Positions 1-9,285 are shown, numbered from the stretch's first letter. The stretch is DNA of 64,000 nucleotides from Citricoccus alkalitolerans (GCF_039528175.1 NZ_BAAALH010000001.1:682001-746000); one strand, 5' to 3'. The notes: generated by a model from the sequence alone, not told the origin. Translations and numbers: made by a program.

Positions 1-694
1 GGTCCCTGTCATAGGGGCGGGAGGCACGCTCCGGTTCGTCGTTGCGCCGGGACAGGGCCTGCATTGAGGCGAATGCGGCGATCGGCAGCGGGTGGATGGC
101 GGCTTCCGCGCCGCCGCAGACCACCACGTCCGCCTGGCCGGAGCGGATGAGTTCCAGACCGATGTCGAGGGACTCGGTGCCGGAGGCGCAGGCGGACACC
201 ATGGTCCTGGCACCGGCTCGGGCGCCCAGGGCCAGACTGATGGCTGCGGCCGGTCCGTTCGGCATGAGCATGGGCACCGTCATGGGCAGCACGCGGCGCG
301 GGCCCTTGTTCCGCAGGGTGTCCCAGCCGTCGAGCAGGGTCCACACACCGCCGATGCCGGTGCCGAACGACACGGCGAACCGATCCGGGTCCACGGAGCT
401 GTCCTGGTCCGTCCCGACGGCCAGCCCGGCGTCAGCCCAAGCCTCACGGGCGGCCACCATCCCAAACTGGGTGCTGGGGTCCATCCGCTTCATCTCCACC
501 TTGGACAGTGTCTCTGACACCGGGGTGGACACCTGGGCGGCGAAGGTCACGGGCAATTCGTACTCGGCGACCCATTCCTGCTCCAGCGGGCGGGCACCCG
601 AGGTTCCGGCGAGGGCGTTCTGCCACAGGGTCGGGACGTCACCGCCGATGGGTGTCGTGGCACCGAGCCCGGTGATCACGGCTGTGCGGTTCAT
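1..694 (-). CDS. fabF: beta-ketoacyl-ACP synthase II (KAS II), 3' part beyond the window
   Basis: Elongating condensing enzyme of type II fatty-acid synthesis, which joins malonyl-ACP to acyl-ACP in the cytoplasm. About 231 residues are visible from ATG at 694; the C-terminal half, with the two catalytic histidines, lies outside the left edge. The N-terminus reads MNRTAVITGLGATTPIGGD, and the nucleophile is Cys169 in VSACASG, the position expected for KAS II. A purine-rich AAAGGTAG precedes the ATG. It is the last visible gene of the fabD-fabH-acpP-fabF run. It could instead be a KasA-like paralogue, which the visible part cannot exclude. Confidence 0.93.
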   Translation of the reverse strand, partial: MNRTAVITGLGATTPIGGDVPTLWQNALAGTSGARPLEQEWVAEYELPVTFAAQVSTPVSETLSKVEMKRMDPSTQFGMVAAREAWADAGLAVGTDQDSSVDPDRFAVSFGTGIGGVWTLLDGWDTLRNKGPRRVLPMTVPMLMPNGPAAAISLALGARAGARTMVSACASGTESLDIGLELIRSGQADVVVCGGAEAAIHPLPIAAFASMQALSRRNDEPERASRPYDRD

Positions 695-849
695 GTATCT
701 ACCTTTGGTCTACCGGGTCGGTGGACCCGAACGAGTGGTTTGTGAGGGGCGGGAACGGCCCTGGACCGGGGGAGGGGCCGGCCGGCGTCGGGACAGTCCG
801 TCGGTTCGCCGGCCGGCTCACTCACCGGTCGCTGTGGTCCAACGGCAGG

Positions 850-1095
850 TCAGGCCTGGGCGTTGGCGATGAACTCGACGGCGTCGTTCACGGTCTTGAG
901 GTTCTTGACTTCCTCATCCGGGATCTTGACGTCGAACTTCTCCTCGGCGTTGACCACGATGGTCATCATCGAGATCGAATCGATGTCCAGGTCATCGGTG
1001 AAGGACTTATCCAGCTGGACGTCCTCGGACTCCAGGCCGGTCTCTTCGTTGACGATCTCTGCGAGGCCGGCGAGGATCTCTTCCTTGTTTGCCAT
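850..1095 (-). CDS. acpP: acyl carrier protein
   Basis: 81-residue acidic acyl carrier protein that carries growing acyl chains on 4'-phosphopantetheine. The attachment serine is Ser40 in DLDIDSISM. The usual Asp-Ser-Leu is Asp-Ser-Ile here, a conservative change also met in actinobacteria. The length fits the family. It lies 75 nt after fabH and 155 nt before fabF on the same strand, so it belongs to the FAS II operon. AAGGAG lies a few bases upstream of its ATG. Confidence 0.95.
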   Translation of the reverse strand: MANKEEILAGLAEIVNEETGLESEDVQLDKSFTDDLDIDSISMMTIVVNAEEKFDVKIPDEEVKNLKTVNDAVEFIANAQA

Positions 1096-1170
1096 GGTGG
1101 CTCCTTCAGTGTGGATGGTGGTGGTTGATCCAGCGTCGATCGACGTGGAGGTCAGGTCAGGGGGAGCGGC

Positions 1171-2223
1171 TCAGGGGAGCCGGACCACCTGGGCGCCGTA
1201 GACCAGCCCGGCGCCGAAACCAATCTGGAGGGCGAGGCCCCCGCTGAGAGAGGGGTCCTCCTGCAGGACCCGGTGCATGGCCAGGGGGATGGAGGCGGCG
1301 GAGGTGTTGCCGGTCTCCTTGATGTCCCGGCCGATGGTCACCGTGTCCGGCATCTTCAGCTGCTTGGCCAGTTCGTCGATGATCCGCTCGTTGGCCTGGT
1401 GCGGCAGGAAGGCAACCAGGTCCTCGGCGCGGACACCGGCCTTGTCCAGGGCCTCCTGGGCCACCTTGGCCATGGACCACACGGCCCAGCGGAACACGCT
1501 CGGGCCGTCCTGGTGCAGCGTCGGCCACAGCTTGGAGTCCGGATCGGTCAGGGCGGAGGTGTCCCCCGTCCTCCGAGCAGTCTCCGCGGCATCACGCAGG
1601 TCGAGGATCGAGCGGGACATGCTCACGGTCTCCCAGCGCTCACCGTCGGACCCCCAGACGCTCGGGGCGATCCCGGCATCCTCGGCGGCGGCCACCACTA
1701 CGGCACCGGCGCCGTCGCCGAGGATGAAGGAGATCGAGCGGTCCGTCTCGTCGATGAAGTCGGAGAGCTTCTCAGCACCGACGACGAGCACGTGCTGGGC
1801 CATGCCGGACCGTACCAGGGCGTCGGCCTGTGCCACGCCGTAGCAGTAACCGGCACAGGCGGCGGAGATGTCGAAGGCCGGCGCGGGGGTGGCACCGATG
1901 TTGTGGGCCAGCGCGGCAGCGGCGGAGGGGGTCGCGTAGGGGGAGGTGACGGTCGAGACGATGACGGCGTCGATGTCCGTCCCGCTGAGGCAGGCCTTCT
2001 CCATCGCCTCCTGGGCCGCCTGGGTGCTGAGGTCGAGCAGGGACAGGTCCCGGTCCGCCCGGCGACGGGTGACGATGCCGGTGCGCTTCTGGATCCACTC
2101 GTCCGAGGAGTCGATCGGCCCGGCGATGTCATCATTGGTCACCACCAGGTTGCCGCGCGCGGCGCCCACGGAGAGGATGCGGCTGCCGGCAACGGGCTCG
2201 TACTGCTTCAGGGTGGTGGTCAT
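1171..2223 (-). CDS. fabH: beta-ketoacyl-ACP synthase III (KAS III)
   Basis: Starts each fatty acid by condensing an acyl-CoA primer with malonyl-ACP. In branched-chain actinobacteria the primer is usually a branched acyl-CoA (family knowledge, not visible here). The 350 residues carry the full catalytic triad: Cys123 in ISAACAGY, His275 in FLPHQANER and Asn306 in KETGNTSAAS. The size is slightly above the common 310-340 because of an N-terminal extension of about 15 residues. It lies 77 nt after fabD and 75 nt before acpP in one orientation, so co-transcription is likely. Confidence 0.95.
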   Translation of the reverse strand: MTTTLKQYEPVAGSRILSVGAARGNLVVTNDDIAGPIDSSDEWIQKRTGIVTRRRADRDLSLLDLSTQAAQEAMEKACLSGTDIDAVIVSTVTSPYATPSAAAALAHNIGATPAPAFDISAACAGYCYGVAQADALVRSGMAQHVLVVGAEKLSDFIDETDRSISFILGDGAGAVVVAAAEDAGIAPSVWGSDGERWETVSMSRSILDLRDAAETARRTGDTSALTDPDSKLWPTLHQDGPSVFRWAVWSMAKVAQEALDKAGVRAEDLVAFLPHQANERIIDELAKQLKMPDTVTIGRDIKETGNTSAASIPLAMHRVLQEDPSLSGGLALQIGFGAGLVYGAQVVRLP

Positions 2224-2300
2224 GGTGTCCTCGGGGTTATCGGGTGCAGTCTGGTGAGTGGGGCGCGGACCCAGGAGGTCCCCGTGCGTCCGGCGTCCGG

Positions 2301-3257
2301 TCAGCCGGCCCTGTCGGTGGTGGGGACGGTGGCGGCCCCGCCGTGCTCGGCGATGAAGTCGCGGGCGGCGTCCAGGTCCGCAGGGGACTTCACGGCCAGG
2401 GTGGGCGTCCCCTTCAGGGCGCGCTTGGCCAGCCCGGTGAGGGTGCCGCCCGGCAGCAGTTCCAGGATGCCGGTCACGCCGGAATCCCTGAGGGTGTCCA
2501 TGCAGAGGTCCCAGCGGACCGGACGGGTCACCTGGTCCACGAGCTGATCCATGAACCGGCGTCCGGTGTCCACCTCAAGCCCGTCACGGTTGGACAGCAA
2601 GGAGACGGCAGGGTCCCGGGGGGCCAACCCGTCAGCGTAAGAGGTCAGGGCCGGGACGGCCGGGGCCATATACGGGGTGTGGAAGGCGCCGGCGACCTTG
2701 AGGGCGATGACGCGGGCCTTGGCCGGCGGGTTCTCGGCCAGCGCGGCCAGCGCGGCGGCCGAGCCGGCGGCGACGGTCTGGCCCCCGCCATTGACATTGG
2801 CCGGTACAAGTCCGTGGGCCTCGAGGGCGGTCAGGACCTCGTCCGGGTCGCCTCCGAGGACGGCGGACATCCCGGTCGGTTCGGCCGCTGCGGCCTGGGC
2901 CATGCCGGTGGCGCGAATCCGGACGAACTCCAGGGCCTCGTCCGCGGGGAGGACGCCGGCCAGGACAGCCGCGGTGATCTCACCCACAGAGTGTCCCGCT
3001 GCGATCCATCCGCCAGCGGGAACGGAGCCCAGATGCAGGGCCCGGGCAGCCAGCAGGCCGGCGGCCACGATGAGGGGCTGGGCCACGGCTGTGTCCCTGA
3101 TCGTGGCCTCGTCCGACACGGTTCCGTGGGCGGTCAGGTCGACCCCGGTGGCGGTGGACCACTCGGCGAGCAGGCCAGCCATGCCGTCCAACTCGAGCCA
3201 CGGTGTGAGGAACCCGGGGGTCTGGGAGCCCTGTCCGGGGCACACGATCGCAAGCAT
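2301..3257 (-). CDS. fabD: malonyl-CoA:ACP transacylase
   Basis: Loads malonate from CoA onto acyl carrier protein, supplying the extender for FabH and FabF. The protein is 318 residues if started at ATG 3257 (MLAIVCPGQGSQ). The frame stays open far upstream into the regulator gene, but homology begins at this Met and AAGGA sits immediately before it. The nucleophile elbow is GHSVG with Ser90, and the partner is His193 in GAFHTPYM. It is the first fab gene after the FasR-like regulator, whose known homologues bind in front of fabD. Confidence 0.93.
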   Translation of the reverse strand: MLAIVCPGQGSQTPGFLTPWLELDGMAGLLAEWSTATGVDLTAHGTVSDEATIRDTAVAQPLIVAAGLLAARALHLGSVPAGGWIAAGHSVGEITAAVLAGVLPADEALEFVRIRATGMAQAAAAEPTGMSAVLGGDPDEVLTALEAHGLVPANVNGGGQTVAAGSAAALAALAENPPAKARVIALKVAGAFHTPYMAPAVPALTSYADGLAPRDPAVSLLSNRDGLEVDTGRRFMDQLVDQVTRPVRWDLCMDTLRDSGVTGILELLPGGTLTGLAKRALKGTPTLAVKSPADLDAARDFIAEHGGAATVPTTDRAG

Positions 3258-3336
3258 GTCCTTAACTGTGTCAAAACCGTGACCGGGTTCCGGGGCGGCG
3301 GGGACACCAAGCTCCGGTCGGTGTTTTGGAGGATTC

Positions 3337-4533
3337 CTACAAGTTGGTCCCGGGGGCGGGGGGCAGACGACCGACGACCAGGGCGGTCTGCAGGACGTAG
3401 GCGTCCCGCGGGGACAGGGGATCCCACCCGGTGATCTCGCTGACCCGCCGTAGTCGGTAGCGGACTGTGTTGGCGTGGATGAACAGTTCCCGGGCGGTTC
3501 CCTCGAGGGAATGGCCCAGCTCGCAGTAGGCGTCCACCGTCTCCAGCAGGGAATTGCCCGCGGCCTGGAGGGGTGTGAAGACGCGCTGGACCAGCACGTC
3601 GATGGCGGCCTGGTCGCCATGCAGGGCGCGCTCGGGGAGGAGGTCCTGGGCATGGGCGGGGCGGGGTGCGCGGGGCCAGGCGGCGGCGGCGGCCAGTCCG
3701 GCGAGGGCTTCGCGAGCGCTGCGGTGGGCATCCACCAGGCTGTCGGAGAGGGGGCCGTAGACCACCGGGCCGTCACCGAACCAGGGTGCCAGGGCGACTG
3801 CTGCCTGGCTGGCATCGGTGACGCCGCCGACCACGAGGACGATCCGTTCGGACTGGACCCCCACCAGCAGGTCATGGCCGGCGCGGACCGCAGTGCGCCG
3901 TGCCCCCGCCAGACGGGTGGGCAGATCGGCGGCCGGGGTCGGCCCGGCCATCACCATGATTCCCTTGTCGCCGTTCCAGCCGGCAGCGGTGGCCCGGGAG
4001 AGGATCTCGTCCGGTGCCTCACCGCGCAGCACAGCGTCCAGCAGGACCGCCTCGTTCCGACTATCCCAGGCGCCGCGGGTCTCGGCGGCACGGGCATAGA
4101 CATCGGCCAAGGCGAAGGCGATCTCGCGCGAGTATCTCAGGACTGCCTCGCGCACGAGGATCTGGTCTCGGTCCTGCACGATCCCCGGGACTTGGGCCTC
4201 CACCACATCCACGACCGTGCGGATCAGCTGGAGGGCTCGCTGCAGGCTGATGGAGCGGGTCAACTCGGTGGGGGCGCCGCCGAAGACCTCCCCCAGGACG
4301 GTGCTGATGGAGGTGGTCGGGCGTTCGAACCAGGACAGGAATCCGGTGAGCCCGCGCTGGGCGATGAGGCCGAGGGAGGAGCGTTCGTCCGGCGTCAGCT
4401 TGCGATACCACGGCAGGGTGGAATCCAGACGCTGGAGCGTCGCAGTGTTGAGCACGCCCAGATGGCCCCGCAGTCGGCGCAGGGACTCCTCGGAGATCTT
4501 GCGCGTCGGTGGGGTGCTACGCGCGTCGGACAT
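3337..4533 (-). CDS. fasR: PucR/CdaR-type transcriptional regulator, FasR-like
   Basis: 398-residue regulator with a C-terminal PucR-type helix-turn-helix (ARELFIHANTVRYRLRRV, near residues 345-375) and an N-terminal sensory region. In Streptomyces and mycobacteria (FasR; Rv2242), the protein encoded directly upstream of fabD activates the fabD-fabH-acpP-fabF operon and senses long-chain acyl-CoA. The identical neighbourhood here, between aceE and fabD, supports the same role by synteny. Start is ATG 4533 (MSDARSTPP); ATG 4545 is an alternative. No strong Shine-Dalgarno distinguishes them. Confidence 0.85.
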   Translation of the reverse strand: MSDARSTPPTRKISEESLRRLRGHLGVLNTATLQRLDSTLPWYRKLTPDERSSLGLIAQRGLTGFLSWFERPTTSISTVLGEVFGGAPTELTRSISLQRALQLIRTVVDVVEAQVPGIVQDRDQILVREAVLRYSREIAFALADVYARAAETRGAWDSRNEAVLLDAVLRGEAPDEILSRATAAGWNGDKGIMVMAGPTPAADLPTRLAGARRTAVRAGHDLLVGVQSERIVLVVGGVTDASQAAVALAPWFGDGPVVYGPLSDSLVDAHRSAREALAGLAAAAAWPRAPRPAHAQDLLPERALHGDQAAIDVLVQRVFTPLQAAGNSLLETVDAYCELGHSLEGTARELFIHANTVRYRLRRVSEITGWDPLSPRDAYVLQTALVVGRLPPAPGTNL

Positions 4534-4608
4534 GCACTCGAGCATAGGCCCCGGCGAGGGCGTCGTGACGCGCGTGACACAGGCGCATTGTGGGAAACCC
4601 ACAAGGAC

Positions 4609-4653
4609 GACGACGGCCGGTGAGGCGCGCTGGGCACCTCACCGGCCGTCGTC
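4609..4653 (-). terminator. strong hairpin after aceE
   Basis: Perfect 17-bp inverted repeat: arm GACGACGGCCGGTGAGG at 4609-4625 pairs with 4637-4653, with an 11-nt loop. It begins 50 nt beyond the aceE stop in the direction of transcription and ends before the fasR start. There is no clear U tract, as is common in high-GC actinobacteria. The stem core GACGACGGCCGG recurs in the terminator at 20151-20226. Confidence 0.75.
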
Positions 4654-4703
4654 GGGATCCGGACGAGCCCGGACAGGGATCCCGGAGGACCCTGGGGAGG
4701 GGG

Positions 4704-7460
4704 TCAGGAATCGCCACCGGCATTGCCGGTGGTCCCGGCGTTGACGTCGTCGATCCGGTACTTGCGGTAGGCCTCGGCGGCAGTGCCCTCCGTGACCTTT
4801 CCGTCCTTCTCCAGCATCTGCAGTGCCTTCACGACCATCGAGTGGGTGTCGATGAGGAAGTAGCGGCGGGCTGCGGCGCGGGTGTCAGCGAAGCCGAACT
4901 CGTCAGCACCCAGGGTGGCGAAGTCGTTCGGGACGAAGGGGCGGATCTGGTCGGGAACCAGGGTGGCGTAGTCCGTGGTGGCCACCACGGGTCCCTCCGT
5001 CTCGGCCATCTTCTGCGTGAGGTAGGGAACGCGGGCCTTGCCCTCCGCGTTCTCCATCGCCTCGCGTTCGGCGGCCACGGCGTCACGGCGCAACTCGTTC
5101 CAGCTCGTCACGGACCACACGTCGGCGGCCACGTTCCACTCCTCGGCGAGGACCTTGGCCGCGTCGATGACCCATGGTACGGACACTCCGGAACCCATGA
5201 GCTGGACCTTCGGCCCGGTGACGTCGGCGCTGGCCTGGCTGTAGCGGTAGATGCCCTTGAGCAGCCCCTCCACGTCCAGGTCCTCCGGCTCGTTCGGGTG
5301 GATGATCGGCTCGTTGTACACGGTGAGGTAATACATGACGTTGCGGACGTCGTCTCCGCGGTCATGCTCCCCGTACATGTCCTCCAGGCCCTGGCGGACG
5401 ATGTGCGCGATCTCGAAGGAGAACGCCGGGTCGTAGTGCTTCACCGCGGGGTTGGTGCCGGCCAGAATCGGCGAGTGGCCGTCCATGTGCTGGGTGCCCT
5501 CACCGGCCAGAGTGGTGCGTCCGGCGGTGGCGCCGATGACGAAACCGCGGGCCAGCTGGTCACCGGCGGCCCAGAAGGCGTCGCCGGTGCGCTGGAAGCC
5601 GAACATCGAGTAGAAGATGTACACGGGGATCATCAGCTCGCCGTGCGTGGAGTAGGACGTGCCCACGGCGGTCATCGCCGAGGTGGCGCCGGCCTCGTTG
5701 ATGCCCACGTGGTACAGCTGGCCGGATGTGGACTCCTTGTAGGACAGCATCAGTTCCCGGTCCACGGACAGATAGTTCTGACCCTTGGGGTTGTAGATCT
5801 TTGCCGTGGGGAAGAACGAGTCCATGCCAAAGGTACGGGCCTCGTCCGGGATGATCGGCACGATGCGGTTACCGATGTTCTTGTCCCGCATCAGGTCCTT
5901 GAGCAGCCGCACGAAGGCCATGGTGGTGGCGGCCTGCTGCTTGCCGGTGCCCTTGCGGGCGTGCTTGTAGGTCGCCTCCGGCGGCATGGGGATCTTGTCA
6001 TAGTCCGTGCGGCGTTCTGGCAGGAACCCGCCCAGCTTCTGGCGCCGCTCCATCATGTACTTGATCTCCGGTGCATCCGGACCCGGGTGGTAGTAGGGCA
6101 CGTTGTACGGGTCGGCTTCGATCTGCTCGTCCGTGATGGGGATGCGGTGGCGGTCGCGGAACAGCTTGACGTCCTCGACCGTGAGCTTCTTCATCTGGTG
6201 CGTCGAGTTCTTACCCTCGAAGTGCGGACCCAGTCCGTAGCCCTTGATGGTCTGCGCGAGGATGACGGTCGGCTTGCCCTTGTACTCCATGGCGGCCTGG
6301 TAGGCGGCGTAAACCTTGTTGTAGTCGTGTCCGCCGCGCTTGAGGCCCCAGATCTCGTCGTCCGTCATGTCGGCGACCATCTCCTTGGTCACCGAGGAGC
6401 GGCCGAAGAAGTGGTCCCGGACGAATCCGCCGGACTCCGCCTTGTAGGTCTGGTAGTCGCCGTCGAGGGTCTCGTTCATGATGCGGACGAGCTCGCCCTC
6501 GTTGTCCTGGTCGAGCAGCTGGTCCCATTCGCGGCCCCAGAGGACCTTGATGACGTTCCAGCCGGCGCCGCGGAAGTAGGCCTCCAGCTCCTGGACGATC
6601 TTGCCGTTGCCGCGAACCGGCCCGTCGAGTCGCTGCAGGTTGCAGTTCACCACGAAGTTCAGGTTGTCGAGCTTGTCATTGGCGGCGATGTGAAGGGCGC
6701 CACGTGATTCTGGCTCGTCCATCTCGCCGTCGCCGAGGAAAGCCCAGACCTGCTGGTCCGAGGTGTCCTTGATCCCGCGGTTGTGCAGGTATCGGTTGAA
6801 CTGCGCCTGGTGGATCGCGTTGATCGGACCGAGGCCCATGGACACGGTGGGGAACTGCCAGAAGTCCTTCAGCATGCGCGGGTGCGGGTAGGAGGGCAGG
6901 GCCTGGGGCGCCTTGGACTTCTCCTGGCGGAAGCCGTCGAGCTCCTCCTCGGTCAGCCGTCCCTCGAGGAAGGCCCGGGCGTAGTTGCCGGGTGAGGAGT
7001 GGCCCTGGAAGAAGACCTGGTCGCCACCGCCCGGGTGGTCCTGTCCGCGGAAGAAGTGGTTCAGGCCCACTTCGTAGATGGTAGCCAGGCCGGCGTAGGA
7101 GGAGATGTGTCCGCCGACCCCGACCCCCTCGCGCTGGGCACGCTGGACGATCATGGCGGCGTTCCACCGCAGATAGTTGCGGTAGCGGCGCTCGAGCTCC
7201 TCGTCTCCGGGGTACTCGGGCTCCTGGTCCACGGGGATCGTGTTGACATAGTCCGTGGTCGTGACCATCGGTACGCCGACCGACTTGGTGCCGGCCCGCT
7301 GTAGGAGTTGGCGCATGATGTACTCCGCGCGCTCCGTGCCCCGCTCTTCCACGAGTCCGTCGAAGGACTCGATCCACTCGGCCGTCTCCTGGGGATCTTT
7401 GTCTGACATCTGGTTGGTCAGTCCGCTCAGGATGTGGGAGCTCTCTTCAGCTGCGCTCAC
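4704..7460 (-). CDS. aceE: pyruvate dehydrogenase E1 component, homodimeric type
   Basis: Thiamine-diphosphate-dependent decarboxylation of pyruvate, first step of the pyruvate dehydrogenase complex that feeds acetyl-CoA to the TCA cycle and to the neighbouring fatty-acid genes. It has 918 residues from GTG 7460 (VSAAEESSHILSG), chosen because AGAGGTT lies 5-10 nt upstream and actinobacterial homologues begin with this SHILSGL block; the frame extends further upstream without homology. The ThDP motif LGDGEMDEPES is near residue 245. The length is normal for the single-chain alpha/beta-fused E1. E2 and E3 are not in the window. Confidence 0.96.
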   Translation of the reverse strand: MSAAEESSHILSGLTNQMSDKDPQETAEWIESFDGLVEERGTERAEYIMRQLLQRAGTKSVGVPMVTTTDYVNTIPVDQEPEYPGDEELERRYRNYLRWNAAMIVQRAQREGVGVGGHISSYAGLATIYEVGLNHFFRGQDHPGGGDQVFFQGHSSPGNYARAFLEGRLTEEELDGFRQEKSKAPQALPSYPHPRMLKDFWQFPTVSMGLGPINAIHQAQFNRYLHNRGIKDTSDQQVWAFLGDGEMDEPESRGALHIAANDKLDNLNFVVNCNLQRLDGPVRGNGKIVQELEAYFRGAGWNVIKVLWGREWDQLLDQDNEGELVRIMNETLDGDYQTYKAESGGFVRDHFFGRSSVTKEMVADMTDDEIWGLKRGGHDYNKVYAAYQAAMEYKGKPTVILAQTIKGYGLGPHFEGKNSTHQMKKLTVEDVKLFRDRHRIPITDEQIEADPYNVPYYHPGPDAPEIKYMMERRQKLGGFLPERRTDYDKIPMPPEATYKHARKGTGKQQAATTMAFVRLLKDLMRDKNIGNRIVPIIPDEARTFGMDSFFPTAKIYNPKGQNYLSVDRELMLSYKESTSGQLYHVGINEAGATSAMTAVGTSYSTHGELMIPVYIFYSMFGFQRTGDAFWAAGDQLARGFVIGATAGRTTLAGEGTQHMDGHSPILAGTNPAVKHYDPAFSFEIAHIVRQGLEDMYGEHDRGDDVRNVMYYLTVYNEPIIHPNEPEDLDVEGLLKGIYRYSQASADVTGPKVQLMGSGVSVPWVIDAAKVLAEEWNVAADVWSVTSWNELRRDAVAAEREAMENAEGKARVPYLTQKMAETEGPVVATTDYATLVPDQIRPFVPNDFATLGADEFGFADTRAAARRYFLIDTHSMVVKALQMLEKDGKVTEGTAAEAYRKYRIDDVNAGTTGNAGGDS

Positions 7461-7691
7461 GGCAACCTCTCTGTCGGCGGATGGTCTCCGCTGGTCTGGT
7501 GGGCCCGCGGTCCACACCGGGATCGTCCGGCTGGATGGTCAGTGGCGAGTCCTCTGGTTCCACCCACGACTGTATAACCTGACGGGCCTCGGATGCAGGC
7601 TTGCGTACCCCGCATGGCCCGTGGTGCCCGGGAGGACGTAATCTGGTGAGATGATGCCCACATGGGTACCACGCAACAGTCAAGGAGAGAT

Positions 7692-8144
7692 GTGAACCAG
7701 CCAGACTCCGCCCCCGCCGTAGGGCGTACTGCGGAGACCAGTGAGGGACCGGCCGCGAAGATGGGCCTTTCCGAAGGCAAACTGGTCCAGGAACTCGGTT
7801 TTGACGAGGACATCGACTTCGATTTCCGGAACACACTCGAGGACGAGCTCGGTAACGAGTTGCTGACTGAGGAGGACCAGGAGCCGGTCGATGCCGTCCT
7901 GTTGTGGTGGCGGGAGGCGGACGGAGACGTCGACGACCTGGCCGATGCCCTCATGGACTCGCAGACCACGTTGGACACGGGCGGGACGCTGTGGTTGCTC
8001 ACCCCGCGCAACGGTCGAGACGGCCACGTTCCGCCGGCGGACATCGCCGAGGCGGCGCCGACGGCTGGCCTGCACGTCACCACCACGGCCGGCGTCTCTG
8101 CGGACTGGTCTGCCACCCGGCTGGTGGGCAAGCGAAACCTGTGA
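7692..8144 (+). CDS. DUF3052 family protein
   Basis: 150-residue protein of a family restricted mainly to actinobacteria (compare Rv2240c), with no established function. Core blocks are KLVQELGFDEDIDFDFR near residues 27-43 and VDAVLLWWREADGD near 66-79. It is strongly acidic, with no signal peptide and no membrane segment. Start GTG 7692 is set by AAGGAG at 7682-7687 with 4-5 nt spacing; an upstream in-frame ATG at 7662 lacks a ribosome site. It is divergent from aceE and overlaps the peroxiredoxin gene by 4 nt (GTGA), implying translational coupling. Confidence 0.88.
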   Translation: MNQPDSAPAVGRTAETSEGPAAKMGLSEGKLVQELGFDEDIDFDFRNTLEDELGNELLTEEDQEPVDAVLLWWREADGDVDDLADALMDSQTTLDTGGTLWLLTPRNGRDGHVPPADIAEAAPTAGLHVTTTAGVSADWSATRLVGKRNL

Positions 8145-8683
8145 CCGGTCCGGCGGGGGAGAGGGAGATCCCCGCGGACATGCCGGCCCTGCGGGACCAA
8201 TACGGCCAGCTCTGGTCGTGGCCTCCCGTAGTGCCGCCGTCCCCGGCGGCGCTCGGTGCCAGTCGCGGGACCACGCACGACGACGGCGCCGCGCCCACCC
8301 GCTGCTGGCTGTTCTTCCTGCCGGGTGCCTTCACCCCGGTGTGCTCTGCCGAGCTCGGCTGGGTCGACGAGCTGGCCGAGCGGCTGGCACCGGCCGGCGT
8401 CGGGCTCCGGGTGGTGTCCTGCGATTCCGCCGCAGTGCTGCGCAAGATCGCAGACGAGACCGGGATCCGAACCCCGCTGCTGTCCGACTTCTGGCCCCAC
8501 GGGGCGGCGGCCCGCGCGGTAGGTGAGTTCAATGAGGTCACCGGCCGGGCGCGGCGCAGCAGTGTCCTGATGGACGCCGCCGGAACGGTGCTGGCCCGAG
8601 TCCGGGCCGACGCAGGGGGCGAGCGCCGGCTCCAGGACCACCTGGACGCCGTTTTGGGGGAGAGGTCCAGCACCCCGATGTGA
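8141..8683 (+). CDS. ahpE: AhpE-like 1-Cys peroxiredoxin
   Basis: 180-residue thioredoxin-fold peroxiredoxin that reduces hydroperoxides. The peroxidatic cysteine is Cys68 in LPGAFTPVCSAEL, which contains the family PxxxTxxC signature. No second conserved resolving CxxC is seen, in line with AhpE-type enzymes. GTG 8141 overlaps the stop of the DUF3052 gene. The pairing DUF3052-AhpE next to aceE matches the mycobacterial locus. An insertion of about 25 hydrophilic residues after residue 36 is unusual relative to the approximately 153-residue mycobacterial enzyme. Confidence 0.86.
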   Translation: MTGPAGEREIPADMPALRDQYGQLWSWPPVVPPSPAALGASRGTTHDDGAAPTRCWLFFLPGAFTPVCSAELGWVDELAERLAPAGVGLRVVSCDSAAVLRKIADETGIRTPLLSDFWPHGAAARAVGEFNEVTGRARRSSVLMDAAGTVLARVRADAGGERRLQDHLDAVLGERSSTPM

Positions 8684-8685
8684 CG

Positions 8686-8712
8686 TTGCAGATCGTGCCG
8701 CTGAGGTAGCAT
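8686..8712 (+). promoter_or_regulatory. candidate tRNA-Val promoter
   Basis: TTGCAG at 8686-8691 and TAGCAT at 8707-8712 with a 15-nt spacer, about 39 nt upstream of the tRNA. The spacing is shorter than the usual 17, so this is only a candidate. Confidence 0.4.
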
Positions 8713-8750
8713 GGAGCGGTCCGGTGGCGGTCTGCCCGCACCGGGGGTTG

Positions 8751-8824
8751 GGGCCTATAGCTCAGTTGGTTAGAGCACTTCGTTTACACCGAAGGGGTCG
8801 GGGGTTCGAGTCCCTCTGGGCCCA
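8751..8824 (+). tRNA. tRNA-Val (anticodon TAC)
   Basis: Complete cloverleaf: acceptor GGGCCTA pairs with TGGGCCC, D arm GCTCAGTTGGTTAGAGC, anticodon stem CTTCG/CGAAG around loop TTTACAC (anticodon TAC, reads GTA), and T loop TTCGAGT. The terminal CCA is not encoded (CCT follows). The accessory segment starts directly after its 3' end, a frequent integration location, but no duplicated tRNA end was found at the far side. Confidence 0.96.
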
Positions 8825-8829
8825 CCTAA

Positions 8830-9285
8830 CGCACAAGGCTCGATCCTTGCCGACAGAATTGCTGATGGTGGTTCGGGACCTGTCTACGATCACCGCCCAT
8901 GTAAGGGCGTTGGTGTTGATCTCGAGGTTCAGCAGCATCTCAAAGGGCCGGTTGTTCTCGACGCCTAGTTCGTCGTCTTCGGCTATTTAGACCTTGGGGA
9001 AGAACGCCTGGTTGGATAGGTGCCGGTTGGAGTCATCGCACCGGTTTTTGATGTCAGCACAGTTGGCCATCAAATTCAGCGCGTTGTCGAGGCGGGCTCG
9101 GGCGTCGGTGTACTCGCGGTGATGGGCATCCACGAGCTGTCTGATTTGGTCGAGTTCACCCAGGATGCGGTCCTGCTCGCTCTTCGGGAGGGCGAGCGGG
9201 ACCGCTTCGGCGTAGTGGGCTTGAAGGCATCGTTCTTGCTTGAGTTGAACTGTTTGTTCCCTCGCCTCGTCGCGGCGCGCGGTTT
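8830..9285 (-). pseudogene. C-terminal remnant of a serine site-specific recombinase, with ochre stop
   Basis: Only about 150 codons of the C-terminal region of a large serine recombinase remain. Recognisable blocks are QERCLQAHYAEAVPL, LPKSEQDRI, ALNLMANCADIKNRCDDSNR and NQAFFPKV. A TAA at 8987-8989 interrupts the frame, and reading on gives the expected continuation IAEDDELGVENNRPFEMLLN followed by NTNALTW. In intact members the stop position is usually Tyr, so a single base change explains it. The catalytic N-terminal resolvase domain is absent. The homology runs down to the 3' end of tRNA-Val, marking the left border of the accessory segment. Confidence 0.78.

Noticed and set aside
4590..6707. 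Very long forward frame opposite aceE
   Set aside because: Antisense shadow of a high-GC coding sequence; its translation is Gly/Val/His-rich without any domain, while the reverse strand encodes a full AceE.
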